Under the pieces are notes generated by a model that had not been told where the DNA came from, searched no databases, and saw nothing but the letters and a program-made list of their open reading frames with translations. The translations under genes and the position numbers were made by a program. 64,000 nt of DNA, from positions 62,001-126,000 of the forward strand of contig NZ_BJVA01000008.1 in the NCBI RefSeq assembly GCF_007988905.1, given 5' to 3'. Positions 24,386 to 33,446 of the stretch are shown here, piece after piece; position 1 is the stretch's first letter; each line of letters opens with the position of its first letter. Source of the DNA: Gluconobacter kanchanaburiensis NBRC 103587. Its GTDB lineage: Bacteria > Pseudomonadota > Alphaproteobacteria > Acetobacterales > Acetobacteraceae.

Positions 24386-26938
24386 ATGTTTGTTCGGAAA
24401 ACCCTGTCCCGCTCTCTCTCATTGAGTACGATCTGTCTGCTGACAACGTCTCTTTGTCATGCGGCTCTTGCTAGAAATACGAAATTGACTGCTCCGTCTG
24501 TTAAAAAAACCGCTCATGCAGTTCCTGTGGCGCCCCGGTCTGTGAAAAAGATAGAGAGGAAGCGGGTGACGCAGATCAGCGCGAAGGACACGGAAAGTAT
24601 TGCCGTTCGTGGCAGGACCGTGCCCGGAACCAGCGTCTTTTCCCCGTCGACGCGTGAGCACAGCACGGTGCAGGTTTTCCGGTATTCCTCACAGCAGCTC
24701 AAGGAAACCGGCCAGACCAATATTCTTGCGGCCCTGTCCCAGCTCTCCGCGGCGGTGACGTCGTCTCCCTTTGGCGGGATGGGAAGCAATGGCTTTAATA
24801 AAACGATGCAGTTACGAAACCTTGGTGCGGATCAGACGCTGATGCTGGTCAATGGCAAGCGTCGGCATGTGGATGCCAATTTCAATTACTACCAGTCAGG
24901 CCCGAACTACGGAACGGACCCGGCCGATCTGTCGCTGATTCCGGTCAGCGCCATTGATCATGTCGAAATCATTACTGAGGGTGCGAGCGCGCTTTACGGT
25001 CAGGATGCCGAGGCTGGCGCGGTCAATATCGTGCTGAAGACCGACAGCAAGGGCGGGTCGATTAATCTGCAGAACAGTGGTTTTTATGCGGGGGACGGGC
25101 AGTCCTTCGATGGTAATGCCGATTACGGTTTCGCACTGGGGCATCGTGGCGGCTATCTGAATGTGGCTGCGCAGATCAACAACCAACTTGCCACCAACCG
25201 GTCAGGCAAGTATCCGGGTGACCTCTATTTTGAAGGTGATTCGCGTAACGAGACCGCCAGCAAGGATGTCCAACGTCTGGCCGGCAATATCCGCATGCTG
25301 CTTGAAACGGCCAGCGTGAATATGGCCTATCCGGTTACGGATAACTGGGAAGTCTATAACACCTCGACGTTTGCGCATAAGGATATCATCGCGCCTGAGA
25401 CGTATCGTGCGCCCTCAAACGACAACGTCGTGCGCGCGCTCCATCCGAATGGCATGGAACCGATGTGGCATGCTGAGGAATGGGATTTTCAGGTCAATAA
25501 TGGCATCCGTGCGCATAGTTTTCTGGGGATGCAGTGGGATTTCTTTGTTAATTACGGCCGTAACCAGCAGATTAACCACATTGTTGATACAGACAACCCC
25601 ACGATGGGACTGGACAGCCCGACAAGTTTTTACACGGGACAGTTCGTTTCTACAGAGCTGGATGCAGGATTTAACAGTACGAAGATCATCAAGACATCCT
25701 TCCTGCCGCGTCCAGTCAATTTGAGTTATGGATTCGATTATCGTTTCGATACCTATCAGGTTGGTAAGGGCGATGCGGCATCTGTGGAGAATGGCGGGGT
25801 TCCCATTCTCGACGGCCCGAATGCTGGGGCAATCGCGTCTGCGGGCGCGGTGGACAAGTTCGGAATTCCGGCGGCGGCGGGCAGTATCCTGAACCGTGGA
25901 ATTTTCGACGGGCACGTCAACCTGGATTTCTATGTTACGCCCAAATGGGAATGGACGCTTGGCGGTCACGCGGTCAGCTATGACGATCTTGGTGTTCATC
26001 CCACGGGGTCAGTCGGAACACGCTATAATGTGAGCAAAAACCTTGCTTTCCGAGGGAACGTCAACACGGGATACCGGGCGCCGACGCTTGCGGAGGAAGG
26101 GTTCTTTGCCGAAACGACATTCCCGACATACCGGACCGCGCAGCTTCCGGTGAATTCGAACTGGGCCAAGGTTCTGGGTGCAACAAAGCTGCGGGGTGAG
26201 CAGTCCCGGAGCTACAGCATCGGTGTGGATGCCACGCTGCTGCCGAACTGGACGCTGACGGCCAATCTCTATCGGATTTCCATTAACGACCGTCTGTATA
26301 ACAGCACCCAGTTCGGCGGGACCGAAGTGGAAAGCCTGCTCTCTGCGGCGGGGCTGCCCAATGTGCTGTATGCGGCCTATTACGGAAATCCGGTCAATAC
26401 GGTTACGAATGGTGGGGACGTCACGACGGCCTATCATCTGAAGACGGGACATCTTGGCGATTTCGACTTCCGCTTCTCCCTCAATATCGCGGATAGTGAA
26501 ATTTCGCATCATAACGCGACCCCTGCGACCCTTCAGCAGCTTGGGCTGTCGTCCTTCAACCGGACGAATGCGGAATATCTGCTGCATTCCTCGCCCAAGA
26601 ATATTGAGAACCTGACGGTTGTCTGGCATCGTGGACCGTTCTCCGCCCGTGTGCAGGAGCAGCGTTTCGGGTCTTACACATGGGTCGCGGCGCCGTCCCT
26701 GACGCAGGCCCAGTGGACCTATGCCAAGCCGTCCTACATCACCAATCTTGAACTGGGATATGACATCACAAAACGCTGGCATATTGCGGGAGGGGCTTTC
26801 AATCTCGGAAATCATTACCCCGGCAAAGCGAATGCGGCTTCGCGCGCTGCACTTCAGAATGCGTTTATCTACCCCAATAACTCGCCCTACGGCTTTAGTG
26901 GTGGCATGTACTACGTCAAGACAGCCTTGCAATTCTAA
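24386..26938 (+). CDS. TonB-dependent receptor (paralogue of the one at 43.7-46.2 kb)
   Basis: Outer-membrane TonB-energised receptor of 850 residues. A signal peptide of about 27 residues (ending HAALA) is followed by a Lys/Thr-rich linker and a TonB-box-like ESIAVRG. The plug has QTNILAALSQLSAAV, MQLRNLGADQTLMLVNGKRR, PVSAIDHVEIITEGASALYG and AGAVNIVLK, the oar/OMR class pattern. The barrel ends SPYGFSGGMYYVKTALQF with the C-terminal Phe used for outer-membrane assembly. I chose the ATG at 24386 because GGAG is nine bases upstream; GTG at 24380 is the alternative. It follows the PLP-lyase/DUF4392/RidA operon and may import their substrate. A strong terminator lies 36 bases after the stop. 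Confidence 0.92.
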   Translation: MFVRKTLSRSLSLSTICLLTTSLCHAALARNTKLTAPSVKKTAHAVPVAPRSVKKIERKRVTQISAKDTESIAVRGRTVPGTSVFSPSTREHSTVQVFRYSSQQLKETGQTNILAALSQLSAAVTSSPFGGMGSNGFNKTMQLRNLGADQTLMLVNGKRRHVDANFNYYQSGPNYGTDPADLSLIPVSAIDHVEIITEGASALYGQDAEAGAVNIVLKTDSKGGSINLQNSGFYAGDGQSFDGNADYGFALGHRGGYLNVAAQINNQLATNRSGKYPGDLYFEGDSRNETASKDVQRLAGNIRMLLETASVNMAYPVTDNWEVYNTSTFAHKDIIAPETYRAPSNDNVVRALHPNGMEPMWHAEEWDFQVNNGIRAHSFLGMQWDFFVNYGRNQQINHIVDTDNPTMGLDSPTSFYTGQFVSTELDAGFNSTKIIKTSFLPRPVNLSYGFDYRFDTYQVGKGDAASVENGGVPILDGPNAGAIASAGAVDKFGIPAAAGSILNRGIFDGHVNLDFYVTPKWEWTLGGHAVSYDDLGVHPTGSVGTRYNVSKNLAFRGNVNTGYRAPTLAEEGFFAETTFPTYRTAQLPVNSNWAKVLGATKLRGEQSRSYSIGVDATLLPNWTLTANLYRISINDRLYNSTQFGGTEVESLLSAAGLPNVLYAAYYGNPVNTVTNGGDVTTAYHLKTGHLGDFDFRFSLNIADSEISHHNATPATLQQLGLSSFNRTNAEYLLHSSPKNIENLTVVWHRGPFSARVQEQRFGSYTWVAAPSLTQAQWTYAKPSYITNLELGYDITKRWHIAGGAFNLGNHYPGKANAASRAALQNAFIYPNNSPYGFSGGMYYVKTALQF

Positions 26939-26973
26939 GAGGCTGCGCCTGAAACATCTCCCTGCTTGTTCCG

Positions 26974-27007
26974 AAATATCCTGCCCTTTGTGGCAGGATA
27001 TTTTTTT
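26974..27007 (+). terminator. Rho-independent terminator after the TonB receptor
   Basis: A perfect 12-bp stem (AAATATCCTGCC at 26974-26985, complement at 26992-27003) with a 6-base loop runs directly into a T-rich tail ending at 27007. This is a textbook intrinsic terminator separating the receptor from the LysR gene. Confidence 0.9.
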
Positions 27008-27089
27008 GCCCGGGCGGTTGGTGGCAGATGTCCTGTTCCGGTATCGTAAGAAGGCCGATATTCGAGCGTAGGAAAGGACAGAGACGTTC

Positions 27090-27980
27090 ATGATGGATTT
27101 TAAGTCTCTTGAGACGGTCCTCTGGATCGAACGATTGGGGAGTTTTCGCGCGGCGGCAGATGCCCTGCGGATGACGCAGCCGGCCGTGTCCGTTCGGATT
27201 TCCCATCTTGAGGCGCTCCTTGGGGCCAGTATTTTCCATCGTGCTCCCAAATCCGTCACGCTGACACCGGTCGGGATGACGGTGGTGCAGTATGCCCGTC
27301 AGATCCTCGATCTGAGGGACGAGATGATCCAGACGGTCAAAGGACATCAGGACGCAACCGGGATTCTGCGTATCGGAGCGATCGAGACTATTTCCCAGAC
27401 CTGGATTTCAGACCTTCTGATTGAGATCCGGCGCAAATATCCGAATCTGACGGTGGATCTGGAGATTTCGGTTTCGGACGAAATCTCCCGGAAAATCACC
27501 AAGGGAATGCTGGATGTCGGATTTTTTCTCGGGCCGGTCAATTCACCGCGTTTGATCGAAAGCGAACTGTGCAGCTATGAGACCGCCATGGTCGGTAGAG
27601 AGCATTTCGCGCTGCCCAGCAACGGCAAGCTGGATCTGGGGCAGGCGCCGTCGATTTCCATCATGACCCTGTCGCGCAACACCATTCCCCATTCGGCGAT
27701 CCGCAATTTTCTGGCGCGGGAGGGGATCGTCCATCACCGGGTGGACACCATGAGTTCCCTGCCGTCCATTCTGGCGCTTACGCTGGGCGGAGAAGGGCTG
27801 GCCCTGCTGCCCTACGCGGTCATGCGGGATTATCTGGCCAACGGAAAGCTCCGGGTGTTTGAGACCGGCATGAAGCTGCCTTTGCTGCGATGTGTGGCAG
27901 GGCGGTTGATCAGTCATGGTTCGGCTATTGTCGAGGATGTCATCTCCATAGCCGAACGTGTGTCGGCCAATGTGACCTGA
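27090..27980 (+). CDS. LysR family transcriptional regulator
   Basis: Regulator of 296 residues. The N-terminal winged helix-turn-helix is complete (WIERLGSFRAAADALRMT, then QPAVSVRISHLEALLGASIF, about residues 11-50), followed by the linker helix and the co-inducer domain starting TGILRIGAIETISQTW. LysR proteins usually regulate an adjacent divergent gene, but this one follows a terminator and converges on an MFS gene with a 3-base gap. Its targets could be the PLP-lyase operon and TonB receptor upstream or the DUF1445/MFS pair downstream. ATGATG at 27090/27093 gives two possible starts. The motif ACGTTC just before the start resembles the AAACGTTC seen at 21568 and 24219. Confidence 0.9.
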   Translation: MMDFKSLETVLWIERLGSFRAAADALRMTQPAVSVRISHLEALLGASIFHRAPKSVTLTPVGMTVVQYARQILDLRDEMIQTVKGHQDATGILRIGAIETISQTWISDLLIEIRRKYPNLTVDLEISVSDEISRKITKGMLDVGFFLGPVNSPRLIESELCSYETAMVGREHFALPSNGKLDLGQAPSISIMTLSRNTIPHSAIRNFLAREGIVHHRVDTMSSLPSILALTLGGEGLALLPYAVMRDYLANGKLRVFETGMKLPLLRCVAGRLISHGSAIVEDVISIAERVSANVT

Positions 27981-27983
27981 GGG

Positions 27984-29288
27984 TCAGGCTGTTCGCCTGA
28001 CGCGTGAGGAGAGTGTGTAGATCGTCGTTATGGCGCCCAGGGTGGCACAGGCTGCCACCAGAAAGACCCCCGAGAGCGGAGAGTGCAGATGCTGGCGCAT
28101 CCAACCGATGCCGTAGGGGCCGACAAGGCCGCCGATCGCGCCAAGGCTGTTGATCCATGCAAGTCCTGTCGCCAGTGTGCGTTTTTCGAGCACATGAGGC
28201 GTTACCGTGAAGATCATGGTTGTGACGCAGAGGGCTGCAGCGAGTGCGATGGTCAGGAAAACCAGTGCGATTGCGCCGTGGGACTGTAACAGGAAGGTCA
28301 GGACCAGACAAAGAGCAACTGTCAGGAAGGGGCCGGCCAGATGCCAGCAGCGTTCGTTATGTTTGTCGGAACTGCGAGCGTTGAGCAGCATGGCCACGGC
28401 TGCGACAGCGAAAGGAATGGCCGTATAGAAGCCGAGCTCTCCGGGAGCGGGGGCGATAACCTGTTCGATGAAAGTCGGGACCCAGAAGACGATCCCGTAA
28501 TTGCAGACGGCCTGACAGAAACAGATGACGACGAGGAGCAGGACTTCAGGCTGTTTCAGCGCAGCGAATATGGATGTCGTGTCGTTTGTGGAGATGTTCT
28601 GGTCCGGAAGACGGGCTAGGATGGCCTGTTTCGTGGGGGCATCCAGCCATGAGGCTGAGGCCGGTCCGTCGTCGAGGCGTTTCAGAACGGTCAGTCCGAG
28701 CAGCAGGGGCGGAATTGCCTCGATCAGGATCATCCATTTCCATGCGGGTACTGACAGGACTTGATCGAAGGCGCCCAGAAGATAGCTGGAAACCGGGCCA
28801 CCGATGGCGCCGGAAAGCGGTATGGCGATCAGGAAGCCCGTAGTGACGCGGGCGCGGATCGAGTTCGGGAACCAGAGCGCCAGGTAGTACAGAACGGCCG
28901 GATAGAAGCCCGCCTCCGCGGCGCCGAGCAGGACGCGCAGGGCGCAGAATTCCCAGGCCGTGCTGATGATGACGAACAGGAAGGAAATCAGGCTCCACGC
29001 GATCATAATCGCGGCGATCGTTCGGCGGGGGCCGAATTTTTCGAGCAGAAGCGCGGATGGGACCTGAAAAACAATATAGCCTATGAAGAATAGCCCAGCG
29101 CCCAGCCCGAAGGTCGCATCTGAGAAGTGGAGGTCCTGTTCCATCGCCGCGCGGGCGAAGCTGAGATTGATGCGATCCAGATAGGAAAACATGTAGCAGA
29201 CGACCAGCAGCGGGATAATGCGCCGGACGGCCACCCGGAAGAGCGTGTGATCAGAGGGCAAAGAATCATCCTGAGCATGAGGAGGCAT
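27984..29288 (-). CDS. MFS transporter, ACS (anion:cation symporter) type
   Basis: Inner-membrane carrier of 434 residues with 12 predicted segments. The first segment region CYMFSYLDRINLSFARAAM is diagnostic for the anion:cation symporter branch (tartrate, galactarate, phthalate, hydroxyphenylacetate carriers), as are AEAGFYPAVLYYLALWFPNSIRARV and the GGPVSSYLLG helix. It is downstream of the DUF1445 gene by nine bases, so the two form an operon. It should import an organic anion with protons; with DUF1445, an acidic amino acid derivative such as 5-oxoproline or D-glutamate is a reasonable but unproven guess. Confidence 0.87.
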   Translation of the reverse strand: MPPHAQDDSLPSDHTLFRVAVRRIIPLLVVCYMFSYLDRINLSFARAAMEQDLHFSDATFGLGAGLFFIGYIVFQVPSALLLEKFGPRRTIAAIMIAWSLISFLFVIISTAWEFCALRVLLGAAEAGFYPAVLYYLALWFPNSIRARVTTGFLIAIPLSGAIGGPVSSYLLGAFDQVLSVPAWKWMILIEAIPPLLLGLTVLKRLDDGPASASWLDAPTKQAILARLPDQNISTNDTTSIFAALKQPEVLLLVVICFCQAVCNYGIVFWVPTFIEQVIAPAPGELGFYTAIPFAVAAVAMLLNARSSDKHNERCWHLAGPFLTVALCLVLTFLLQSHGAIALVFLTIALAAALCVTTMIFTVTPHVLEKRTLATGLAWINSLGAIGGLVGPYGIGWMRQHLHSPLSGVFLVAACATLGAITTIYTLSSRVRRTA

Positions 29289-29297
29289 AATTCTGGT

Positions 29298-30137
29298 TTA
29301 TATTATTTTTCCAGAATGTTCCGAGACAAGATTTTCATAATCGGGAATGGGGATATCCGTCACAAGCATGGCGCCGGGAGCATGTGTGATGGCAAAGGGA
29401 AGGCGGCTTGCAGCCAGAACGGCCTGAGGCGTCACTCCGCAGGCCCAGAAAGCGGGGAGTTCATGGGGGCGGATTTCGGTGCGGGCGCCGTAATCGGGTT
29501 TTTCGATGTCGATGATACCGATTTCTTCGGGAAAGCCGATCTGGACTGGTCCGCCATGAGCCAGAGGGATGCGGGAGCTGATTTCCGTGGCCTTGATCAG
29601 GTCTGGCGAGCGGAAAGGACGCATCGAGACGACGACTGGACCGGAAAATGGTCCGACGGGGGTGCAGGCAATATTTGTGCGATACATCGACACGCCCTGA
29701 CCCGTTTCGAAATGCCGCATGGGGACGTTGCAGGCCATGAAGGCGTTTTCGAAGGAAAAGGAACATCCCAGCGCAAAAACGACGAAATCGCCCTGCCAAA
29801 ACGACAGAATATCCGTCACTTCGTCTGTTAAAACTCCATCCCGCCAGACGCGGTAAAGCGGCAGGTCGGTCCGGATGTCGAGGTTACGTCCTAGCGTCGG
29901 GGTATCATATTCTCCGGGTTGGGACATGCCGACGAGGGGGCAGGGCTTGGGGTTCAGGCGACAGAATTCCGCGAAGTCTTCGGCATATGCTTTGGGAAGA
30001 ATGACCAGGTTGGCCTGGATGAAACCTGCGGCCATGCCTGCGGTGACGGTTCCAGCCGTGTTGGACCGGCACAGCGCGCGGACGTCTTCGGGCGATGTGT
30101 GGAAAAGGGGAGGGATCGGCAAAGCGGATTCAGGCAT
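29298..30137 (-). CDS. DUF1445 putative hydro-lyase (D-glutamate cyclase N-terminal-domain-like)
   Basis: Cytoplasmic protein of 279 residues of the UPF0317/DUF1445 family, annotated as putative hydro-lyase. Family stretches are [32 protein letters not shown], the [13 protein letters not shown] segment, [27 protein letters not shown] with VVVSMRPF, and the C-terminal [11 protein letters not shown] and [13 protein letters not shown]. The same domain forms the N-terminal part of human DGLUCY, whose C-terminal part (DUF4392) is encoded separately at 22617-23687. Bacterial DUF1445 genes often sit near 5-oxoprolinase genes. The gene leads a two-gene operon with an ACS-type carrier. Its catalytic role alone is not established. 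Confidence 0.85.
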   Translation of the reverse strand: MPESALPIPPLFHTSPEDVRALCRSNTAGTVTAGMAAGFIQANLVILPKAYAEDFAEFCRLNPKPCPLVGMSQPGEYDTPTLGRNLDIRTDLPLYRVWRDGVLTDEVTDILSFWQGDFVVFALGCSFSFENAFMACNVPMRHFETGQGVSMYRTNIACTPVGPFSGPVVVSMRPFRSPDLIKATEISSRIPLAHGGPVQIGFPEEIGIIDIEKPDYGARTEIRPHELPAFWACGVTPQAVLAASRLPFAITHAPGAMLVTDIPIPDYENLVSEHSGKII

Positions 30138-30225
30138 CGTTTGCGTCCTTGTTCGCGGCAGACGGGCCGGGCGATGGCAGTGATGGTTCCGGGAGGCTAA
30201 CAGTCGTTGCGTTCTGGATTCAAAT

Positions 30226-30245
30226 CATCAAAATAAATGTTGATG
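30226..30245. promoter_or_regulatory. AT-rich dyad in the DUF1445/MHS divergent promoter
   Basis: CATCAA and TTGATG form a 6-bp inverted repeat with an 8-base spacer inside the 278-base gap between the divergent DUF1445 and MHS symporter genes. The surrounding DNA is AT-rich and fits a shared promoter area. No further gene is seen in the gap. Confidence 0.35.
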
Positions 30246-30415
30246 TATAAATATCCGTTATGAACCTTTTTTGCGTTTAAATCTTTTGACGGCATTGCAT
30301 TGGAATGTTCAGAATGAATGATCCGGAATGAAAAATCCGACGCTTTTGGATATTGTATGCATCATGAAACGAACTGCTTCTCAGGCGCCCGGCAGGCTGG
30401 ATCTTCCGTGAGCGG

Positions 30416-31684
30416 ATGTTCTGGCGCATGACGACGTCGCCTGTGCGTCTTGCTCTGGGGAGCGCGATCGGGACCACGTTCGAGTGGTATGATTTCATGG
30501 TTTACAACACGCTTGCGGCGCTCGTGTTCAACCATGTCTTTTTTCCTGAGGCGCTGCCGTGGATGGGCACCCTTCTGGCGTTCTCAACCTATGCCGTGGG
30601 ATATGTGTCGCGGCCTTTGGGCAGTGTGATCTTCGGGTGGCTCGGGGACCGGACCGGACGCAGGCATGTTCTCATGCTGACGCTGGCGCTTATGGGACTG
30701 ACGACGGGTCTGATTGCATTGTTGCCCGGTTATGCGCGGCTTGGGGCGATCAGTCCGGTTCTGCTTGTTCTACTGCGGTTTTTGCAGGGGATCGCATTAG
30801 GCGGAGAGTGGGCCGGCGCGCTCCTTCTGACGGCAGAACAGAATTCGGAAACGGCGATGGGCATGGGGGCGACATGGTCCCAGCTTGGGCCTGGGCTTGG
30901 AACGGTTCTGTCCGCAGGGGTGATCTGGGGCGTGACGCGCTCCATGGATGCCGCGTCTTTTCAGGACTGGGGATGGCGTCTGCCGCTGTTTCTGAGCCTG
31001 TTGCTTCTGGCGGCCGGATGGGTGGTCAGGTCTTCCCTTTCAGAGCCGCCCCAGTTTGCTGAACGCAAAGCGCGGGGTGAGGTTCTGGCCAACCCCGTGG
31101 GCGCGGTCCTGCGTCATCATGGGCGCTCCCTGCTGATCGCCGCCAGTACCCGGATCGGGCCAGATGTCCTGTATGCGCTGCTGACGGTTTTTAGTCTGAG
31201 CTATGTGACCCAGACAGGGGAGCTCACGCGGTCTGCGGCGCTGATGGCCGTGTTCGCGGGATCGGTCTGGGGAGTGATCGTCACATTGCTGGCGGGGCGG
31301 TTCAGCAACCGCTGGGGGGCGAAACGGATTTTCCTTGTGGGGACGGTGTGCGCCCTGCCTGCCGCGTTTGTGTTTTTCTGGTGTGCGGCTTCCCATCAGG
31401 CGCTCCTGCTGGGCTTCGGGATCTGTCTTGGGCTTTCGGTTCACGCCATCATGTATGCGGTTCAGGGCGCGCTCATCAGCCAGCAGTTTCCGGTTGAGGT
31501 CCGCTATTCCGGCTCTTCGATCGCCTATACCTGCGGCAGCCTTGCGGGGGGCGGGGCTTTTGCGCCGCTCATCATGGTGACGCTGTTCAGGGCGACGCAT
31601 CTCGAACTGTCGATTTCTCTTTATGTGGTTGTGGCACTTCTGGTTTCCGGTGCGGGCGCGATGCTGGCCCGCGGGACGCGCTGA
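30416..31684 (+). CDS. MFS transporter, metabolite:H+ symporter (MHS) type
   Basis: Inner-membrane carrier of 422 residues, about 12 segments. LALGSAIGTTFEWYDFMVYN at the start and SRPLGSVIFGWLGDRTGRRH after the second segment are diagnostic for the MHS branch (ShiA, KgtP, ProP, citrate carriers), and LRFLQGIALGGEWAGA is the segment-4 motif. It is followed after 35 bases by the DUF2848 gene and then a 2-hydroxyacid dehydrogenase gene, one probable operon. An organic acid or zwitterion is the expected cargo. The start at 30416 is likely; an ATG four codons later is possible. Confidence 0.87.
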   Translation: MFWRMTTSPVRLALGSAIGTTFEWYDFMVYNTLAALVFNHVFFPEALPWMGTLLAFSTYAVGYVSRPLGSVIFGWLGDRTGRRHVLMLTLALMGLTTGLIALLPGYARLGAISPVLLVLLRFLQGIALGGEWAGALLLTAEQNSETAMGMGATWSQLGPGLGTVLSAGVIWGVTRSMDAASFQDWGWRLPLFLSLLLLAAGWVVRSSLSEPPQFAERKARGEVLANPVGAVLRHHGRSLLIAASTRIGPDVLYALLTVFSLSYVTQTGELTRSAALMAVFAGSVWGVIVTLLAGRFSNRWGAKRIFLVGTVCALPAAFVFFWCAASHQALLLGFGICLGLSVHAIMYAVQGALISQQFPVEVRYSGSSIAYTCGSLAGGGAFAPLIMVTLFRATHLELSISLYVVVALLVSGAGAMLARGTR

Positions 31685-31719
31685 GTGTGTCTGACTGATT
31701 CCAACAGGAACGTTGAAAT

Positions 31720-32373
31720 ATGGAAATTTTCTATCCCGATCTGACTGCGGTCAGGGAGGTTATTGTGGCGGGCTGGGCCGGGCGGGATGCGGCGGATGTG
31801 CAGCATCATATTGACGAGCTGGCTGCCCTTGGGGTGGCACCGCCTTCGGACGTGCCGCTGTTTTACCGGGTCGGGCATGAAACCCTGAGCACTGCGCCTG
31901 TGATTGATGTGCTGGGCAGCCAGACTTCGGGCGAGGTCGAGCCGGTTCTGCTGCGGACGCAGAGCGATCTTCTGGTGGGGGTGGGGTCCGACCATACGGA
32001 TCGTGAGAGCGAAGCCTATAGTGTGGCGTTGTCTAAGCAGGTCTGTCCCAAGGTCAGCGGTCGGGCTTTCTGGCGGTTTGCGGATGTGGCGGATCGGTGG
32101 GACGAGATGGTGTTGCGCTCTTTTACGGCTGAAAGAACGCCCTATCAGGAAGGTGTTGCAGCGTCTCTGCTCAATCCGCTGGATCTGGTGGCGCGCTGGG
32201 AACAGCGTGAGGGCCGGGTCTTCGGGCCTGGGAGCCTGATGTTTTGTGGAACCGTTCCTACGCTCAATGGGATTGTCCGGACGGAGAGCCTTACCGTCGA
32301 GCTGTCTGACCCGCGGACCGGGAGTGTGCTGTCTCACCAGTACGCCATTCGGGAGCTTCCCGTGGTTGCGTGA
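31720..32373 (+). CDS. DUF2848 family protein
   Basis: Protein of 217 residues matching DUF2848, a family of unassigned function thought to be related to fumarylacetoacetate-hydrolase-like folds. Recognisable parts are the ELAALGVAPPSDVPLFYRVG stretch, the EVEPVLL segment, VGVGSDHTDRESEAYSV near the middle, SKQVCPKVSGRAFWRF, and FCGTVPTLNGIV near the C-terminus. The conserved SDHTDR and Cys-Pro-Lys are likely functional residues. No signal peptide. Members often cluster with hydantoinase/oxoprolinase genes, as here. GGAA before the ATG serves as ribosome binding site. It joins the MHS symporter and the hydroxyacid dehydrogenase. Confidence 0.8.
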   Translation: MEIFYPDLTAVREVIVAGWAGRDAADVQHHIDELAALGVAPPSDVPLFYRVGHETLSTAPVIDVLGSQTSGEVEPVLLRTQSDLLVGVGSDHTDRESEAYSVALSKQVCPKVSGRAFWRFADVADRWDEMVLRSFTAERTPYQEGVAASLLNPLDLVARWEQREGRVFGPGSLMFCGTVPTLNGIVRTESLTVELSDPRTGSVLSHQYAIRELPVVA

Positions 32374-32453
32374 AGGGGCTTTTGGGCATGGACAAGCGGG
32401 AGCGGTATGCCATCATTCCCCCTTGCGCTTCTTTACCTTGGAAAACCAGCACT

Positions 32454-33398
32454 ATGAGTTTGTGTTTCATTACACAACAGATCCATCCTGATGCCGTAAC
32501 CTGTCTGAACGAGGCCGGCATCACGACCCGTTATGCCACGGAACCCTCGATGGAGGCGGTGATTCGCGAAATCGGCGACGCGGATGCAGTGATTACGCGC
32601 GATCTGGGACTGAGCGAAGAGGCGCTGCGCGCCGCGCCGAAGCTGAAAATCATTTCCTGTCACGGCTCCGGTACCAACCGGATCGCCAAGGCTGCCGCCG
32701 CGGAACGGGGCGTTCTGGTGACGAATGCACCTAATACCAACAGTCGGTCCGTTGCGGAAATGACGATCGGGCTTCTGCTGGCGGTCATGCGGCGTCTGTG
32801 CGAGGCGGATCGTGCCGTGCGGGAGGGGAACTGGGCGTTTCGTTATACAAATAACGGCACGGAACTGCACGGACGGACGATCGGGCTCGTGGGGTTCGGC
32901 GCCATTGCCCGGCATGTCGCACAGGTTGCGGGGCACGGGTTGGGAATGCATGTCGTGGCGTGGTCTCCGAGCGTTCCGGCCGAAGTGTTTGAGGCCGCGG
33001 GTGTAGAGCGGGCGGAGAGCCTTGAAGATCTTCTGGGCGTCTCGGATGTGCTGTCACTGCATCGTCCGGCGCAGGGGAGCGGTCAGCCCACGATTGACGC
33101 TCAGGCGCTGTCCCGCCTGAAGAAAGGCGCGGTTCTGATCAATACCAGCCGTGGCGGGGAAGTGGATGGTCCTGCGTTGGCGAAGGCTCTGGAGACGGGG
33201 CATGTTGGCGGAGCGGGGCTGGATGTAATGTCACCCGAGCCCCCGCTGGCGAATGATCCGTTGCTGCGGGCGCCGAATGTGGTTCTGACGCCGCATATCG
33301 GCGCGACGACGGAACAGGCCTTGCGCCGTATGGCGATGCTGTGTGCGTCGCAGGTTCAGGACGCACTTGCGGGGCGTGTGCCGCCGCACCGTCTCTGA
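32454..33398 (+). CDS. D-isomer-specific 2-hydroxyacid dehydrogenase
   Basis: NAD(P)-dependent dehydrogenase of 314 residues, interconverting a D-2-hydroxy acid and a 2-keto acid. Nucleotide motif GLVGFGAIARHVA (about 144-156), catalytic Arg233 (NTSRGGEV), Glu262 (SPEPPL) and His281 (TPHIGATTEQ) are intact, and CHGSGTNRI is the usual substrate-side loop. I take the ATG at 32454 because family similarity begins there (ITQQIHPDAVTCLNEAGI); a GTG at 32370 that overlaps the DUF2848 stop would add 28 residues of unfamiliar sequence, and either could be used. The closest style is phosphoglycerate/hydroxypyruvate dehydrogenase. It ends the MHS-DUF2848 operon and converges on hyuB. Confidence 0.85.
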   Translation: MSLCFITQQIHPDAVTCLNEAGITTRYATEPSMEAVIREIGDADAVITRDLGLSEEALRAAPKLKIISCHGSGTNRIAKAAAAERGVLVTNAPNTNSRSVAEMTIGLLLAVMRRLCEADRAVREGNWAFRYTNNGTELHGRTIGLVGFGAIARHVAQVAGHGLGMHVVAWSPSVPAEVFEAAGVERAESLEDLLGVSDVLSLHRPAQGSGQPTIDAQALSRLKKGAVLINTSRGGEVDGPALAKALETGHVGGAGLDVMSPEPPLANDPLLRAPNVVLTPHIGATTEQALRRMAMLCASQVQDALAGRVPPHRL

Positions 33399-33409
33399 AG
33401 AGTTGAGTT

Positions 33410-33439
33410 CCGCGCCCTTCCGTTTCGGGAAGGGGGCGG
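33410..33439. terminator. Hairpin between convergent dehydrogenase and hyuB genes
   Basis: Arms 33410-33421 and 33428-33439 pair over 12 bases with one mismatch and a 6-base loop, GC-rich, in the 48-base gap between the two convergent genes. No T-run follows on either strand, so termination efficiency is uncertain. Confidence 0.5.
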
Positions 33440-33446
33440 AAGACGC

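Noticed and set aside
26009-27259. Open frame of 416 codons on the minus strand
   Set aside because: It runs antisense through the end of the TonB receptor, an intact terminator and the start of the LysR gene, with no recognisable domain.
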